From Rhabditoides inermis (Eukaryota > Nematoda > Chromadorea > Rhabditida > Rhabditidae): a DNA stretch of 64,000 nucleotides. A model generated the notes under the pieces. That model had not been told where the DNA came from, did no database searches, and worked only from the letters and a program-made list of their open reading frames with translations. Position 1 is the first letter of the stretch. Every line of letters begins with the position of its first letter. Shown here piece by piece: positions 14,760 to 30,800 of the stretch. The position numbers and the translations under genes are program-made. The stretch is from positions 549,001-613,000 of the forward strand of contig CAWZYM010000045.1 in NCBI GenBank assembly GCA_963966185.1, written 5' to 3'.

Positions 14760-17700
14760 CACTGATACATGCTCTCTCACTGTCCCTCTCTAGGTGTCTC
14801 TTCTCTCAGTGGAGCTGGGCGACCCATCGGGAGTGCATGCTTGTCTGGAATGGGATGCTCCCGCTCTGTCGGCGTCTGCGAGGGCCTCGCACGGTCCGGG
14901 TGTCCAGTCCCTCAGGTGCGGATGGTCCCTGCTTTGTGTTTTGATGCCCATCTTGCGGTCTAGTTGCACCCAGGGGATATCTCAGGACACTAATCCGTAA
15001 GGGTCAGCTAGTCTGTTCTCTATTCGTGAGCGAAATAGTGCTTAGTCTGGGAGAGTACAGATAGTGCGAAGCAGGTAAATGCGCTAATGAGAGGAGGAAA
15101 GGGAAAGGTTAATAGGCAGATTGGTGGAAGATGATCCCTCGGGGGCTAATTACGATATGCGCGGTGTGGGACGGCGACGCAATCTGTGCACTGCACATGT
15201 AATTGGATGATGGATTGTTTGTGGCACTGTGCACTTGTTGCAGGCTGGGCTGTCCGTCTGCCGGGGTGGTAGCGGAGAGCGGCGTGTCGACCGAGTGCCT
15301 GCAGGCTGAGGTCGCCTCTGTGTCGGTGCGTCTCGTCAACCGCGGCCATCGCACAGTCTCCGACGTCCGCCTCGCCTTCTCTCGCTCCGAGCAAGCCGAC
15401 TCGGCAGCCGCTGTTCTCTTCGTAGACCCGTCGAATGAACTGAGAGGAGAACTCTCCATCAATGTTGCGTCCCGCATCGAACCCAATCACACGGTATGTG
15501 TATCATGTATGGGAGTGTAGTTTGTATAAGTTACGGTTTTGTAGAGTTTGATCGTCCCTTTTCTTGAATTTGTGAATGATTGTTTGATAATTGTATAGGC
15601 AGATATTGCGTGCTGACGCTGGGTTTTGCACCTTGCAGCATATCAATTTAGACATCATATGTGTTGGAAAACACGGCACATTTCGTAGGCTGTAGTTGGT
15701 ATATGATACTGTACGTTTTTGAGTTTTTGTCCTGCTCTCAATGAAATTTTGGTTTCGTATTGTTGGTTTAAAGGATGACTACGGGCAATAAAAATTGGTC
15801 CCGCCACGAAGTCCCTGGGACGTCTATCAAGTCGCAATATCTCTGTTATTTCAAAAGATATCAAAATGTGTTCAATGGGTCATTGCAATGCTTTTTAGAG
15901 TTCCCCGGAACTGCGTTGACCGAATTTTGAAAATTTCATTTTTCAGCTAGTTATAGCCTTACTCCAATATGGACTAAACCTGTATTTTCGGCGATAATTC
16001 ATTTCAAACAAATTTTCAGAACTTTTCATCTAGTAGGTGTTTCTAGCCATTATGAAAGTCATCTTTTAAAGCAAAAACTATGGCATAAATAAATGAAAAA
16101 AAAGTTCCGGGGAACTCTCAAAATCATTCCAATAACCCATTGAACACATTTTGATATCTTTTGAAATAACAGAGATATTGTGATTTGAAAGACGTCCCAG
16201 GGACTTCGTGGCGGGACCAATTTTTATTGCCCGTAGTCATCCTTATATATATATATATAACGATTAATTAAAAAAAATTAATCGATTAATCGTTAATCGA
16301 AAAATTGTCGTTTATTCGATTAACGATTAATCGTTAATCGAGAAGTTGTCGATTAAACGATTAATGATTAATTTTCAGTTTTGTTTTCGTAGTTATGTGT
16401 GAATATTTGCCATGAACAGTACATTTCTGAAAAAAATTTGCTCAATTTAACTTGAATAAAGCTCCAGAAAGCCAGAATTGTACCAAAACATCGAAATTGA
16501 GCGACATTTTTTCGATTAATCGTTGATCGATTAATCGTTAATCGAGATTCTTTCGATTAATCGAATAACGATTAATCGTTAATCGAAGCATGTTCGATCA
16601 ATCGATTAATCGAAAATTAATCGAAAGTCGATTAATCGACTCAATCAATCAATCAATCGTTTATCCGGAATCGTTATATCTGAATATGACAACACAATCA
16701 TAATGATATGAAGCATACAGTAGTGCCTAAGATACTAGATGCATAGGCTAACGCCGGGGAAAGACAGGTAGGCTGACGAGGTTAGTGGTGGGAAGACGAT
16801 ACTTGATCGATAATCATTCCTGGACCATTAGAGTACCATTCTTGACGTGTAGAGCTCCGTATTTTCCTTTGCGTCCATGCCAATAGGTATCTCCCCGCGC
16901 CACAGCTGCTTCCACATGAGGGTACTTCCCGCCGCCTCACTGGTTACTCGGGAAGGATTCTTGTCGATGACCGAACATTCGGCGGCGGTGGGGCAAAATG
17001 AGGACCCGACCGCACGCCGCGGGGAAAAGAAGAAGAATATTAAACGACTCAACACTAATATATATAGACGAATAATATATTCTAGTGTTATAGTTATTAT
17101 AACAGACAGCTCTCAACCTTATCAGAAACATCTTCTCAGACATTTTAGATATCAAATTATATTTAGAATAATTGATTGAGTGACGAATGTTTGCAAACAA
17201 AATGCGCAATTTATAGTTGTTTTGTTTCAGGTGGATGTGCCTATTCGATTCTCGGCACAACTGGTCGGGAACATTGAGCTCATTCTGGAGGTCCGTGAGA
17301 GTGAGAGTGAGAGAGGGGGGAGAGCGTCGTGTTGCAGACGTCGTACGATGTGATTGGCGGAGGCGCTGGTCGCCGCTACGGCCGCGTGCCCCTCTCGATC
17401 GAATCCCGCCAGCCATTCTCGCTCGGAACCACGCTGCTCACCTCTAACGTGAGTGTGATGCGAACTGTGGCCGACTGACGGAGGGGGGATGTGATTGCAG
17501 GGTGTGCCTGTGCAGTCTCTTCTCAACCACTCCCGGCACGTGATCCGAGCGGACGTGGAGGCGCACGCTGCCATCACTGTCACCAGCATCGACTGGCTGC
17601 TGGTGAGTAGGACAGGGCAGGGCAGGCCACATGCGCTACGACCATGCACAGGGAACGCATGCTGTGTGGCTTGATCCAAAAGCACTGCGATCCAGTTTAT

Positions 17701-20700
17701 ATGCCAGTTTCCTGTACTCTGTTTCCCTTGTAGTTTCTATGACGATGCTAATGCTAACGCTCTCAGGTTTCATTGTTTTTGTTGCGACGATGACGTTTGT
17801 AGTGGTACATCATGATAATTTCCGCAAACACGCGATCGAGAGTAAATAGGAGAAGAGACTTGTGTGAAGTGTACAATGAGGAAAATGGACGGTGGGGCGA
17901 GAGTGAGATGAGTTTTGAAGGATTGAAGGTGAGCAGACGAACGTCCCAGACAAGCCGTATGTGTATGAGAGCATTGCAGGCGGATCTGCTCAAACCAGTG
18001 GAAGGAGGAATACATGAGGAGGGCAAGGAGCTACATGGTAAGAGGGGTACTGTAAGTGGGAGGGGGGGGAGACTTGATGATGCGCTTCCTGTGCCGTCAC
18101 ATTGCCGCTCATCATTGCACAGCCGTTGCTGTCCCGCAATCTCTATTTCCCATCACTTGTGTTTCGCATGTTTTTGCGAACGGTAAAAAGAATGATTAAC
18201 TCAAGTCAAGCTATTTCCATTCCGCCTATCTAAATCGCACGTCGACTTGATTTCTTTCTAATTGGATTTTGACAATGTAATAGCTATTAGCATTAATGAG
18301 GATTACTGTACCGATTAAAAGGCACAGTAGGTCGCGCGGATATCGGGATCGTGGAATAGGAATGAGAAGATAAATCTATAATGTATAGGTAGGTAGTTTA
18401 GCAATGGCCCTGGATAGTGTGCGAGGGGACACTGTCGCCGCTGCCAAGATGCCATGTCAGATTACTCGTTTTTGCATGAATCAAAGTCTATTTTGCAAAT
18501 GAAATTTTGCTGTTATCGATGGGAAGTTATTGTGCACTTGTTGAAAATAGACTGAGTGATTTGAAAAGAATGGAGTGTTGATGTAGGTGTGTGTGCCATT
18601 TCAGACGAGCTGGGAGCTGGTGATGTGATCTCGTACTGTAGTGTTGTGTGTGCGCGACGCGCGGACACTGACGACTCGGATGCGCCTCTCGGAAGAGTCG
18701 CCCTTACATGGAAAAGGTGCGAGGCAACAAAGCGAGATGATTCCTCCTCAACCTGCTCGCCTGCTCGCCTGCTCACAAAATACAGTAACCCCTTTCTCTA
18801 TCTATCTGACAGTCTGACTCCGTTGACGCACGAATATGATGGGACCTAATTGGCTGTACGTGGAAAGGTTGAAGATGAGGTCCCTGGTGGTGTTTGGACA
18901 AACGGCGACGAGGCGAAGAGGCGGTTGGAAGTAGGGAAGGGGAGAAGAGGCACGCACGACGCACGCACGCACTCTAATTGGGTAGATTTCGAAAACGAGG
19001 TTGTGATGACAGTGCTTATGAGAGGGATGGAATGTAATAGGCTGCTAGGGAGTGATTGTTGATGCATGTGTGCAAATGCGTGATGTGTGATGGATGTGTT
19101 GTGGTTTGAGGTGTGGCAACGACGGCGTGCCCGTCCGCTCTCTCGTGCCCCTCTGCGCAGTCAAGGTCCTGTCCTGTCCTGTGGAGGTGAGTGAAAGACC
19201 GGCATAGAAGAGAGATAGACAGAAGCAACACCCATACCATACCTCACCTTGACGTTTCCACATACAGTGATCTAAAGTCCTCTCCAATTCTCCAGGAACA
19301 CAATTTGTGCGCAAGCATGTTGTATACGCTGTGGCAAACAATTTACGCGATTTGGATCATGTTGGATGACGAGAACATCGATCAAGGATTGCTTTCGTAT
19401 ATTCCAAATTGCACTGCTTGCGCGCGACCGGTGAAAATCGCTTTTGCGCACGAATGGTGCGGTGTTATTTGAACTGGAGAATGGGCGGGAACTTCAGTGA
19501 TCATTGAAATAGACACACTGTGATAGCTGATTTGTGTTAGGCGTGCAATGTGTTGAATTTAGTAGAATGTCATTGAAATAGTTGTATGTCTGGTAGAGGT
19601 GTAATTGTAACCGTTTTCAGATTGGCGGGGTGGTCGGAGTGTGTCGTGTGGAGATGAGGGAGTGTGTTCCGATCCGCATTTCGCTCACCTCCCACCACTC
19701 GGAGGCCCTCCATCTCACACTCACCTTCGAAGCGAGCGATGTGTGGATGTTTGCGGGAGACAGACGGGTGAGCAACACACGCACATATCATCGTCGTTTC
19801 AAAGTCACCATGGCTCATAGTTTTCATTGGAATAGGTCTCATAGTTTTTAAAACGTTTCTCTCTATATTCACGAGGGTAAAGGTAAAGATAACCTTGATT
19901 CAAAATTCTGCGAAAAGGGATTTTCTTTCTATGTAAAAATAGAATGGAACGGCAAGTGTTTCAAACAGAAGATGGAGGGCACACGAGCACACGTGTACGT
20001 GAGGTCTGTGAAATATGTGCGAGATACAAAAGCTAGTTTTCTTTTCATGCGTGCATTTTGTGAAAAAGTTGTGGAAACTGGAAACATTTGTAAAAAAAAG
20101 AAGCAGAAGTTATGTTCGGCAGCTGATGTGCAGTGCTCAATGACAACTGGCAGATAATGTTATCCGACAGGGTAGTCCTAATTCGAATATCATGTTTCAT
20201 GTATCGTTGTTAAGTGATACGGGTTCGTTAAGAGTGAGAGTGAGTGGTATTAGTGTGTACGCACAGTGCGCAAAAATATTGTAAATAACGGGCGAAAGGT
20301 ACGCGTACTATTAAAATATGCAGTGATGCGTAAATGGGAAAATGCGGATTGGAGCATGGGAACTGTGGATGGAGACTCGTGCAGGCTGGTCAGATGACGC
20401 TGCCTCCTATCCTGCTAGGATTTGTGGCTTTTGAGACATGAAGAACTCACGACTACAAACCAAACCAAACGTCTGAACTCGATTCAGCTATTAATGCAGT
20501 ACGTGGGAACAGACCGAAAAACGTCTACTAGCTGAGATGATGATGGATAGAATAGAGGAGAATAGACGGAAGGAAATATGACACATGGGTGACGCATGCG
20601 CGATGGAAGACTGACAGATACGAGCCTGACAGACATAAGACACTGCACGGTGTCTACTCATCTTTGGCTTGAAACACTTCCGCCTGCAACACATTTACGA

Positions 20701-21663
20701 ACATTATCCTAGACATGATGCACGATAAACACGTTATTTTCTATAGAGATAAATGAATTCCAAGAAATAAGGAAATGAAACGTTCTGACTATGGCGCATT
20801 TTGTCAATTATCTTTGCATGGGTGATGAGAAAGTAAGAAGTAGTCAGATGTATTTATAGTTTAATGTGATTGGAGATGTATACTGTGTGTAATATGTGCG
20901 AACAGTTCATGTTCAAACTAACAAAAGCAATCGGCGCCTATGCTATTTTGTAACAATCATGTTTCTAAATCTAAATTGTATATTATCACTTTGATAGCTG
21001 CATTGTGATGTTTACGTATTCGAAGATATTGCTAAAAGCATACGTGTCACACCCACACAACTTCACAGCTCATCATATTCATTCAATACCAGTCGGAGTC
21101 GCGCCTACGGCGCTCCTCCTCATAGTATGCGAGGATGATTTCGCAATCACATGCCCTCGCTGAAGAAAGTGCAAACCCGGCGTGTTTCACATGCTGGCTG
21201 CGGCTGGGCTATATAAGGCGCATGAGCTTCACTTACAAACAGACGGACGGACAGGCCGTTTTCTATATGTTAGGATATATTCGGGGGACTTGTGTGCTTT
21301 TGTATCATCCATCCGCTCGTTAGTGTTGTTCTAAAGTTAGGAGGCAATGCTCGATGTGAAGTGTGAGAGAGGATGCGCGGTAATGTGTGTTGTGGTTGCA
21401 GTCGACGCTGCGTCTGCTGCCGGGCGAGAGTGGCAGTGTGAGTGTGGTGGTGATGGCGCTGCAGGCCGGCCGCCTCCCCTTCCCCCGCGTCTCCCTCCGC
21501 TCCCCCCAGCTACCCGACCCTCTCCTCACAGAGGCCCTCCGCGCCCTCCCCGCCACCATATTCGTCCTGGTCAGTAGTGTACTTGATGCATTTGTTGTAC
21601 TCTGATGTGCTCACTTGCGCGTTTCAGCCGCTATCAAAGCAGCTCGCTTCGTCCACCGCCTGA
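10157..21663 (+). CDS. trappc-11: Trafficking protein particle complex subunit 11 (foie gras)
   Basis: Subunit of the metazoan TRAPPIII tethering complex, a guanine-exchange and tethering factor acting in ER-to-Golgi traffic and autophagy. Twenty-six exons join in frame to 1078 residues (human is about 1130): 10157-10272, 10317-10449, 10507-10655, 10697-10797, 10840-10925, 10969-11469, 11519-11575, 11655-11741, 11791-11898, 12157-12213, 13794-13872, 13942-14102, 14238-14408, 14461-14552, 14598-14694, 14794-14915, 15244-15493, 17231-17290, 17338-17448, 17501-17602, 17980-18037, 18605-18716, 19111-19186, 19621-19767, 21402-21569, 21628-21663. Diagnostic parts are PALVVVMMDLDWDD near residue 85, the foie-gras helical block in the 501-nt exon (VRQLFKLAFLSEMRQDT, GLLNYKMCELCF), FFGQRPWR near 390, and the C-terminal beta-rich gryzun-like half. 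Five early introns are only 41-49 nt; later introns carry transposons and a CT repeat. Exon 21 (17980-18037) is the least certain. Confidence 0.93.
12214..13793 (+). other. Intron 10 of TRAPPC11
   Basis: A 1.58-kb A/T-rich intron with no coding signal. It carries SINE-like repeat copy A (12798-13213). The acceptor CATGTCTAG at 13785-13793 was chosen because it keeps phase 0 and continues the helical foie-gras-like alignment. Confidence 0.7.
12798..13213 (+). mobile_element. Dispersed intronic repeat, copy A (SINE-like)
   Basis: About 415 bp, beginning CGTTTATCCGGAATCG and ending in GCCGCGGGGCAAAGAAGAAG. It is over 90 percent similar by eye to copy B at 16658-17038 and detectably related to inverted copy C at 44085-44366. 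The 3' purine-rich GAA tail, absent coding capacity and dispersed copies suggest a short retroposon. No clear tRNA-type A/B boxes were found, so the class is open. Copy A has an internal tandem duplication of a CGCCATAGCTGCTTCCACAT segment near 13050-13090 that copy B lacks. Confidence 0.7.
14703..14757. repeat. (TC)n microsatellite
   Basis: About 27 TC units forming the body of TRAPPC11 intron 15. The donor there is a weak GTCTGT. Confidence 0.97.
15771..16244. mobile_element. MITE-like element with 142-bp terminal inverted repeats
   Basis: Arms 15771-15912 and 16103-16244 are reverse complements with roughly ten mismatches, including AAGGATGACTACGGGCAATA at the tips, a GGTCCCGCCACGAAGTCCCT block and GTTCCCCGGAACT at the inner ends. 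The 190-bp interior has no coding potential. It lies in intron 17 of TRAPPC11. A related GTGGCGGGACCAAGCTTGTA fragment occurs alone near 43826. Confidence 0.8.
16255..16650. repeat. Degenerate ATTAATCG tandem-repeat cluster
   Basis: Dozens of ATTAATCG/CGATTAAT units in both orientations with spacers, interrupted by one unique block at about 16370-16500. The units are self-complementary, so the tract can form many small hairpins. It sits between the 142-bp-TIR element and repeat copy B in intron 17 of TRAPPC11. Confidence 0.85.
16658..17038 (+). mobile_element. Dispersed intronic repeat, copy B (SINE-like)
   Basis: Second copy of the repeat at 12798-13213, same strand, same start (CGTTTATCCGGAATCG) and same end (CCGCGGGGAAAAGAAGAAG). 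It is shorter because it lacks the internal duplication. Located in intron 17 of TRAPPC11. Confidence 0.75.
19768..21401 (+). other. Intron 24 of TRAPPC11
   Basis: A 1.63-kb intron, the second longest in the gene. No exon, repeat family or RNA gene was recognised in it. Introns 20-23 (17603-19620) are likewise 0.38-0.57 kb without recognisable content. Confidence 0.6.
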
Positions 21664-21971
21664 CGTAAGAGACCGCTCTTCTTGCGCACTTGGATTCTCT
21701 CGCCACCTTCTTCCCTTTACCGTAGTCAGTAGCTTCCCCGTTATCCCTTTCGTTGTCTGTGCTCTCTTTCCTCTCCTCTCTGCGTGCCTGTCCGTCGCCG
21801 TGCATTGGTAGATGAGGGAGCTCGCCGGCCCCGCCCCCCCCCGTTGGCCCCGCCCACCTCGCTGGCCCCGCCCGTCCCTCGAGAGGAGGAGGTGGGATGG
21901 AGAGTATATATCTGGGTGCTTTCTCGCCCTGCTCATTCAGCAATAGTCAGCTGACCGGTCGCCAGTTGGGC
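21664..21971 (+). promoter_or_regulatory. Spacer between TRAPPC11 and the TGF-beta ligand
   Basis: 308 bp, C/T-rich, with a CCCCGCCC-type GC box cluster around 21822-21880 and a TATATATC near 21905. There is no AATAAA for TRAPPC11. GCTCATTCAG at about 21939-21948 is acceptor-like. Whether the ligand has its own promoter or belongs to the upstream transcription unit cannot be told. Confidence 0.4.
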
Positions 21972-25898
<3,927 letters not shown>

Positions 25899-26227
25899 AG
25901 GCAGTCTGGCTTCCCTTCGCTGTCTTTCGCCGCGGCCTAGTCCCTAGATGAGAGAGTGTAGCAGTGATCCGCCATGTGATATACAATTCCCGCATATGTC
26001 CTTCCTAAGCACTCGTCCACACATAGATGCTCGCAGCCTACCACACCCTGTCTCCCACCCACTCGTGCAGTTTCCCACACAGCCCGCTCTATGTACTTGT
26101 CTCCCGATAGCCCGTCTCCCCTTCCCAGCCCCACGGGCCAGCTACCTATGCGATCTCATTCTCGTTTTGTGCAGTGTTTTGATGATGACTGATGTTTGTA
26201 ATACATGTTGATGGTGAACTAATGATG

Positions 26228-26233
26228 AATAAA
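26228..26233 (+). terminator. Poly(A) signal AATAAA of the TGF-beta ligand
   Basis: AATAAA 330 nt after the ligand stop codon. The convergent BRCA1-like gene ends at 26497 with its own signal at 26400, so the two 3' ends are close but need not overlap. Confidence 0.5.
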
Positions 26234-26399
26234 TTAATTAATATCGAACTTTATACTACTGGATATATATGAATTGATAGCGGGTGCAGCAGTGGTTTCA
26301 TTATGTGAATTTACCTTTCACAGAGAATAATAAGGCCACTAATCCGAGATAGAACCTTTTGTTTCATATTATTCCTATCAATAATTTACCAGTTAATAT

Positions 26400-26405
26400 T
26401 TTATT
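26400..26405 (-). terminator. Poly(A) signal AATAAA of the BRCA1-like gene
   Basis: TTTATT on the plus strand reads AATAAA on the minus strand, about 92 nt beyond the stop codon. Confidence 0.55.
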
Positions 26406-26496
26406 CAAAAGAAACCAATCTACAAAGATATAAAGAAATGCTATAAATGGTGAGCAATGGCAAGGGGGGTATGGGAAAGTGAGTGAGCTATGGGGT

Positions 26497-27762
26497 CTAG
26501 TGTTGGTTGAGTGTTCTGTACTTGTGTGTGGGTCGAATCACTCGATACTCGCAAATGGAATCGAGTATCCACGCGGCTGATAGAACCTGACAGCCTGTGT
26601 CCTTCTCGAATCTGTAACAACACACAATTATATAACTGACACTAAATGTATCTACCACCTTATCTTACTTCAAAACCTATTCAGAAAAAAATATTTGACC
26701 TGTTTGCAGACATGCAATAGTAACATGCAGACATGAATTGTACATTGAAGGGACTGGTCGTTACAAATTATTTTACGCTTTCGCATTTCGGTGGGCGTTT
26801 TACGCTCCAAATCAAACACCCGATTTATTTATCGCTCTTATGTTTGTTATTTTGCCACCCACAAATTGTTGAAGTGCGCGTTTGGCCTTAATGCCAAGCA
26901 GTCCGGAAGATAATATTTGAAAAGGCGTGGGCTGAGAAGAACTCAAAACCACCCGATCACAGTTCCAATTCGATACTGTTAGAAAGACAGAGACTAAAGG
27001 CGATAAAAGAACGATGACCATTGACTCGTACCAATGAGGCTATTCATGCGGGGGCCGAGATAGGAAGAGAGCTACATTATAATAAAGGTGAACGAGTAGT
27101 CGACTGTCAGGCCAAAGAGAGGTACAATTCGAGAATTGAAGTGAGAATAATTGGAGCGCGTGTGGGGTGTGGGGTACCGGGTACCGAAGCGAACGGACAC
27201 GCTCCTGCACACTCAAACAAAGGCCGACCCCCAACACACTATCAATACAAGCTGTTCGCAGGCCAAAGACTGTCTGCATGTCTGCAATACGGTACTTCAA
27301 CTTCAACAATAATTTCGGAAGGGTGAAATTACGTGTTTTAAGCTGTTAGTTCATTTTAATAGTTTTTAAATAGTTTTTATAGTTATATTCTTGTATAGTA
27401 GAATAAGTCAGTCAGCTACTATATGAAACGAACGCAATATTTGAAGTTGTGATAATGTGGCTAGTAGTGGCAAAACCAGTGCGTTAACACTCCGAATATC
27501 AAAGTCTTCGTGAAATCGCGTTTTTTGTTGCGTGTGCGTATGGTCGATGGACGGGGTGCTAATAAGGACGTATACCTCAGACCTCAGACATGCTAACTCG
27601 CAATTAGAGATACCAATTATGCTCACGGTTTTCGAACGCCAGACCTACCGCACAGTATACTTATTATGCTGAGAGACTAGAATCTTCTAATAGGACAAAC
27701 TCCATTTGAGGTGCGCGATGAATGAGAATGTTGAAAAACTGACTATGATCACATCGCACATC

Positions 27763-27851
<89 letters not shown>

Positions 27852-30800
27852 GCACATGTGTATATATATTACGCACATGTGAGATGGATTATATTGTTGG
27901 CGCCAAGAAGACTGGAATTGAGACATAGTGTCTACCTGGTAGCGTCGTCCAACTTGTGGCTGTCCTGTCGGAAGATGATGAATCCATTGCTGCCGAGTCG
28001 CCACGGCCGGTCCACCTCGCGACCACCACACAGACAAATCAACGACTGCAGCATCTGTAACACAGCCTCTACCAATACACATGCATGCACACTTGTTCAA
28101 ATCCCAACCTTCACAATGCCCCACTCACTCATCACTCACATTCGGTGTTACTCAAAATTCTTTCGTCATCGAGTTTATTTTCACTTCAGTTACTGAGTGT
28201 GATATACACATATGTATATGTAACCATCTAACGAGGGAGGTGTTATAGGTCCTCCACTCGGATTTACAATCTGATAGCACCATTCGAAAGATCTTGATCT
28301 TCTTAACAACATATCAAAGATTCAGCTGCCCTTGTGTCCATTAAAGTATCGTAACCTTCGTTTGAAGTTGATACCAGATTACTGTATTTTGTGATACGTA
28401 TGTTGCACTATTCTTATCGGAGTGAGTCCCTAATAGTTATAAAAGACTATAGCTTCCATAAAAACTTTGAAATAAGAGATTTCATCGATTAAGAGTCGAG
28501 TTATGGTCAAAAACGTCGATGACTGTCTTCAGCGAGTGTCTGGACTTTGAAATTTTAGACTGTTACTTTCTATGTAAAGTATGCCTTAAAGTGACAATTT
28601 CACTTAAAAATGATATTATACTGATGAAAAGTTAATGGAAACATCAAATATTATCTAGTAATCCTGAAAACTAGAACTTTTTTCATGATTTTGAACTATT
28701 TTTTGCCCCAAAAAATAGTTGATTTTGAATGCTTTATGGGTAAAAAGTGAGGTTACATCACAGCTAAGTGTCTAAAACGTCTTGAATGACGGGAATTTTG
28801 AAACAAAATTTTGATATGAAATTCAGTTTCTAGCATAAACTGAAGTCGTAGAAGCCGATAAACATATCCCTATGTGATACGCATCTTGAGTTCAATAGTT
28901 ATAGCCAGAATTCGTAAAGCGCGCCAATTCAAAATTCAAAATTTTTCCGATTGCGGATCAATAAAATTGTCACTTTAACCGAAACGAGGGCAGCTGATTT
29001 TTTGAAATGTTAAACAGTAGGTTAAGGGCTTTCAATTTCTAGAAACTACCTTTTATACTTTTTTCAAACTAAAAAGGCCATAATTGTTGTTACAGCTATA
29101 TACAAAACGTTTACGATCATTAAAACTTAATTTCCAAAACAATAGAGAAAAAATACCTACGAAGACTTCCACACTTCCTCTCGCCACGCATGACTCCAAC
29201 CATTTCCACAAAAAAGTACAAGTCTGGGAAGTGTCGGCAAAACGAAATGCGTCGACAGGGAGCCACACCCAACTGCTTGGCAGGCGACCGCTCTACCCAC
29301 TAGGCCACCGCCGTTGTTTCACAGCCTGCGCGAATAGAGAGACAGGCCGCAAAAAATGACCGGTCCTGTGGATTTGAAAACGGTTTTCGACTAGTGACCC
29401 CGGTATCTCTGATATCAGTTTGGTCACCATCGGCTTCTGTGACCTAAACGACACTCCATGTTAGAAGTCAAGCTTTCTCTCTCTGAGCTTTGCATGGGAG
29501 ATCGTGTCTCGTTACCGGAAACACATATATAATCTCTGATGTAGAGATTAATACACTTCCGGCAGACTCAAACGAGCTGTATAGTACCAACAATTAATTA
29601 CTCAGTTCGCATGATCTTGCCTGCACAGAACTCTCAAGGGACTTGCACAAATCCTTATCGGATAAGTTATTCAAATTGAAATATTGAGTTACAGGGAGAA
29701 TATGGATAGTCGCAGTGGACTCATTCCTTGTCCGTTCCATTTTGAGATTCAAATATCGTCAGATGAACGCACAACCCCCTAGGGATACAGAGACAACAGA
29801 CAACGTATTCCCTATTTTTCTCCCTTTCGAACTATGTCTACTCATACCGTATTCCAATTAGGACATTGCCGTCACATTTATTTATTTCGAGAATCAGCAT
29901 AAAGCGCACCATAATCATCAGATTATACGAAAAACATGCTAGATGTGCTACAAGTCGATGGAACGACAAAAGAAAAGAGGGAACGGAGAGTGTACAGGTG
30001 CACGAGGGAGAGTAAAGTATAATAGAGACTGAAACAAAACAATCACGTAATCCTAGTGCACACAAATCATTGCACGACCTACTACCAGCCACAGGTAACA
30101 CTTCGCAAAACGATAACTATACTCCACGATGTGTTGCTATGTGAACTTAAGTGCTATAACACTGTACAAATACCACCATATCTTCAGATACTTATCAAAC
30201 TAAATCACTAAGTTTCTCAGAAACATAAATAATTATAATCAAGTCAGGAGTTCGCAGATGTGGATAAAATTGGAATCCCTGGCTGCATTTTAAATGGTGG
30301 AGAGTGGACGACGTGCGATTTTGAACGGCAAATAAAGCATAGGAATCCAAACACAACCGAATCAAAGAGGCCGTTCTACTTTCTAGATTTCCGCGCGACC
30401 GCTTCAATCTGAGTTGCGCCCACTCACCCCAACGGTCAATGGCACAAACTATCAGACAGGCCAAGACTATATTCACATGGTCGCAAATAGTTGTGGCAGT
30501 AATAAATGGTGCAATATGTCTCACCTCTGTGTTGATGTACTGGCTGCTGGCCATATCGGAGGGCAGATAGAAGTTGATTCCATCGAACAGACCGCGCTTC
30601 GACTGGACAGACGCCTTCCAGGCAGGAGTGGCGTCAGGGGAGAAGGGGTGCGCCACCGTCAGACCACACTACAACACACACTCACACTCGACACGGACAC
30701 GGCGCGATGTGGGCCGACGACTCACGTAGCTGAGCAGCCTCTTCTCTCGCACGCACTTCTCCGCCCACTGGCGGGACAGCAGCGTACATCGCAGAGCCAC

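Noticed and set aside
21897..21971. Upstream in-frame ATG of the TGF-beta ligand
   Set aside because: Starting there would bury the clear signal peptide that begins at 21972.
28055..30524. Possible nested gene in the long BRCA1 intron
   Set aside because: Only inverted-repeat elements, a TA array and a tRNA-like fragment were seen; no exon chain could be built on either strand.
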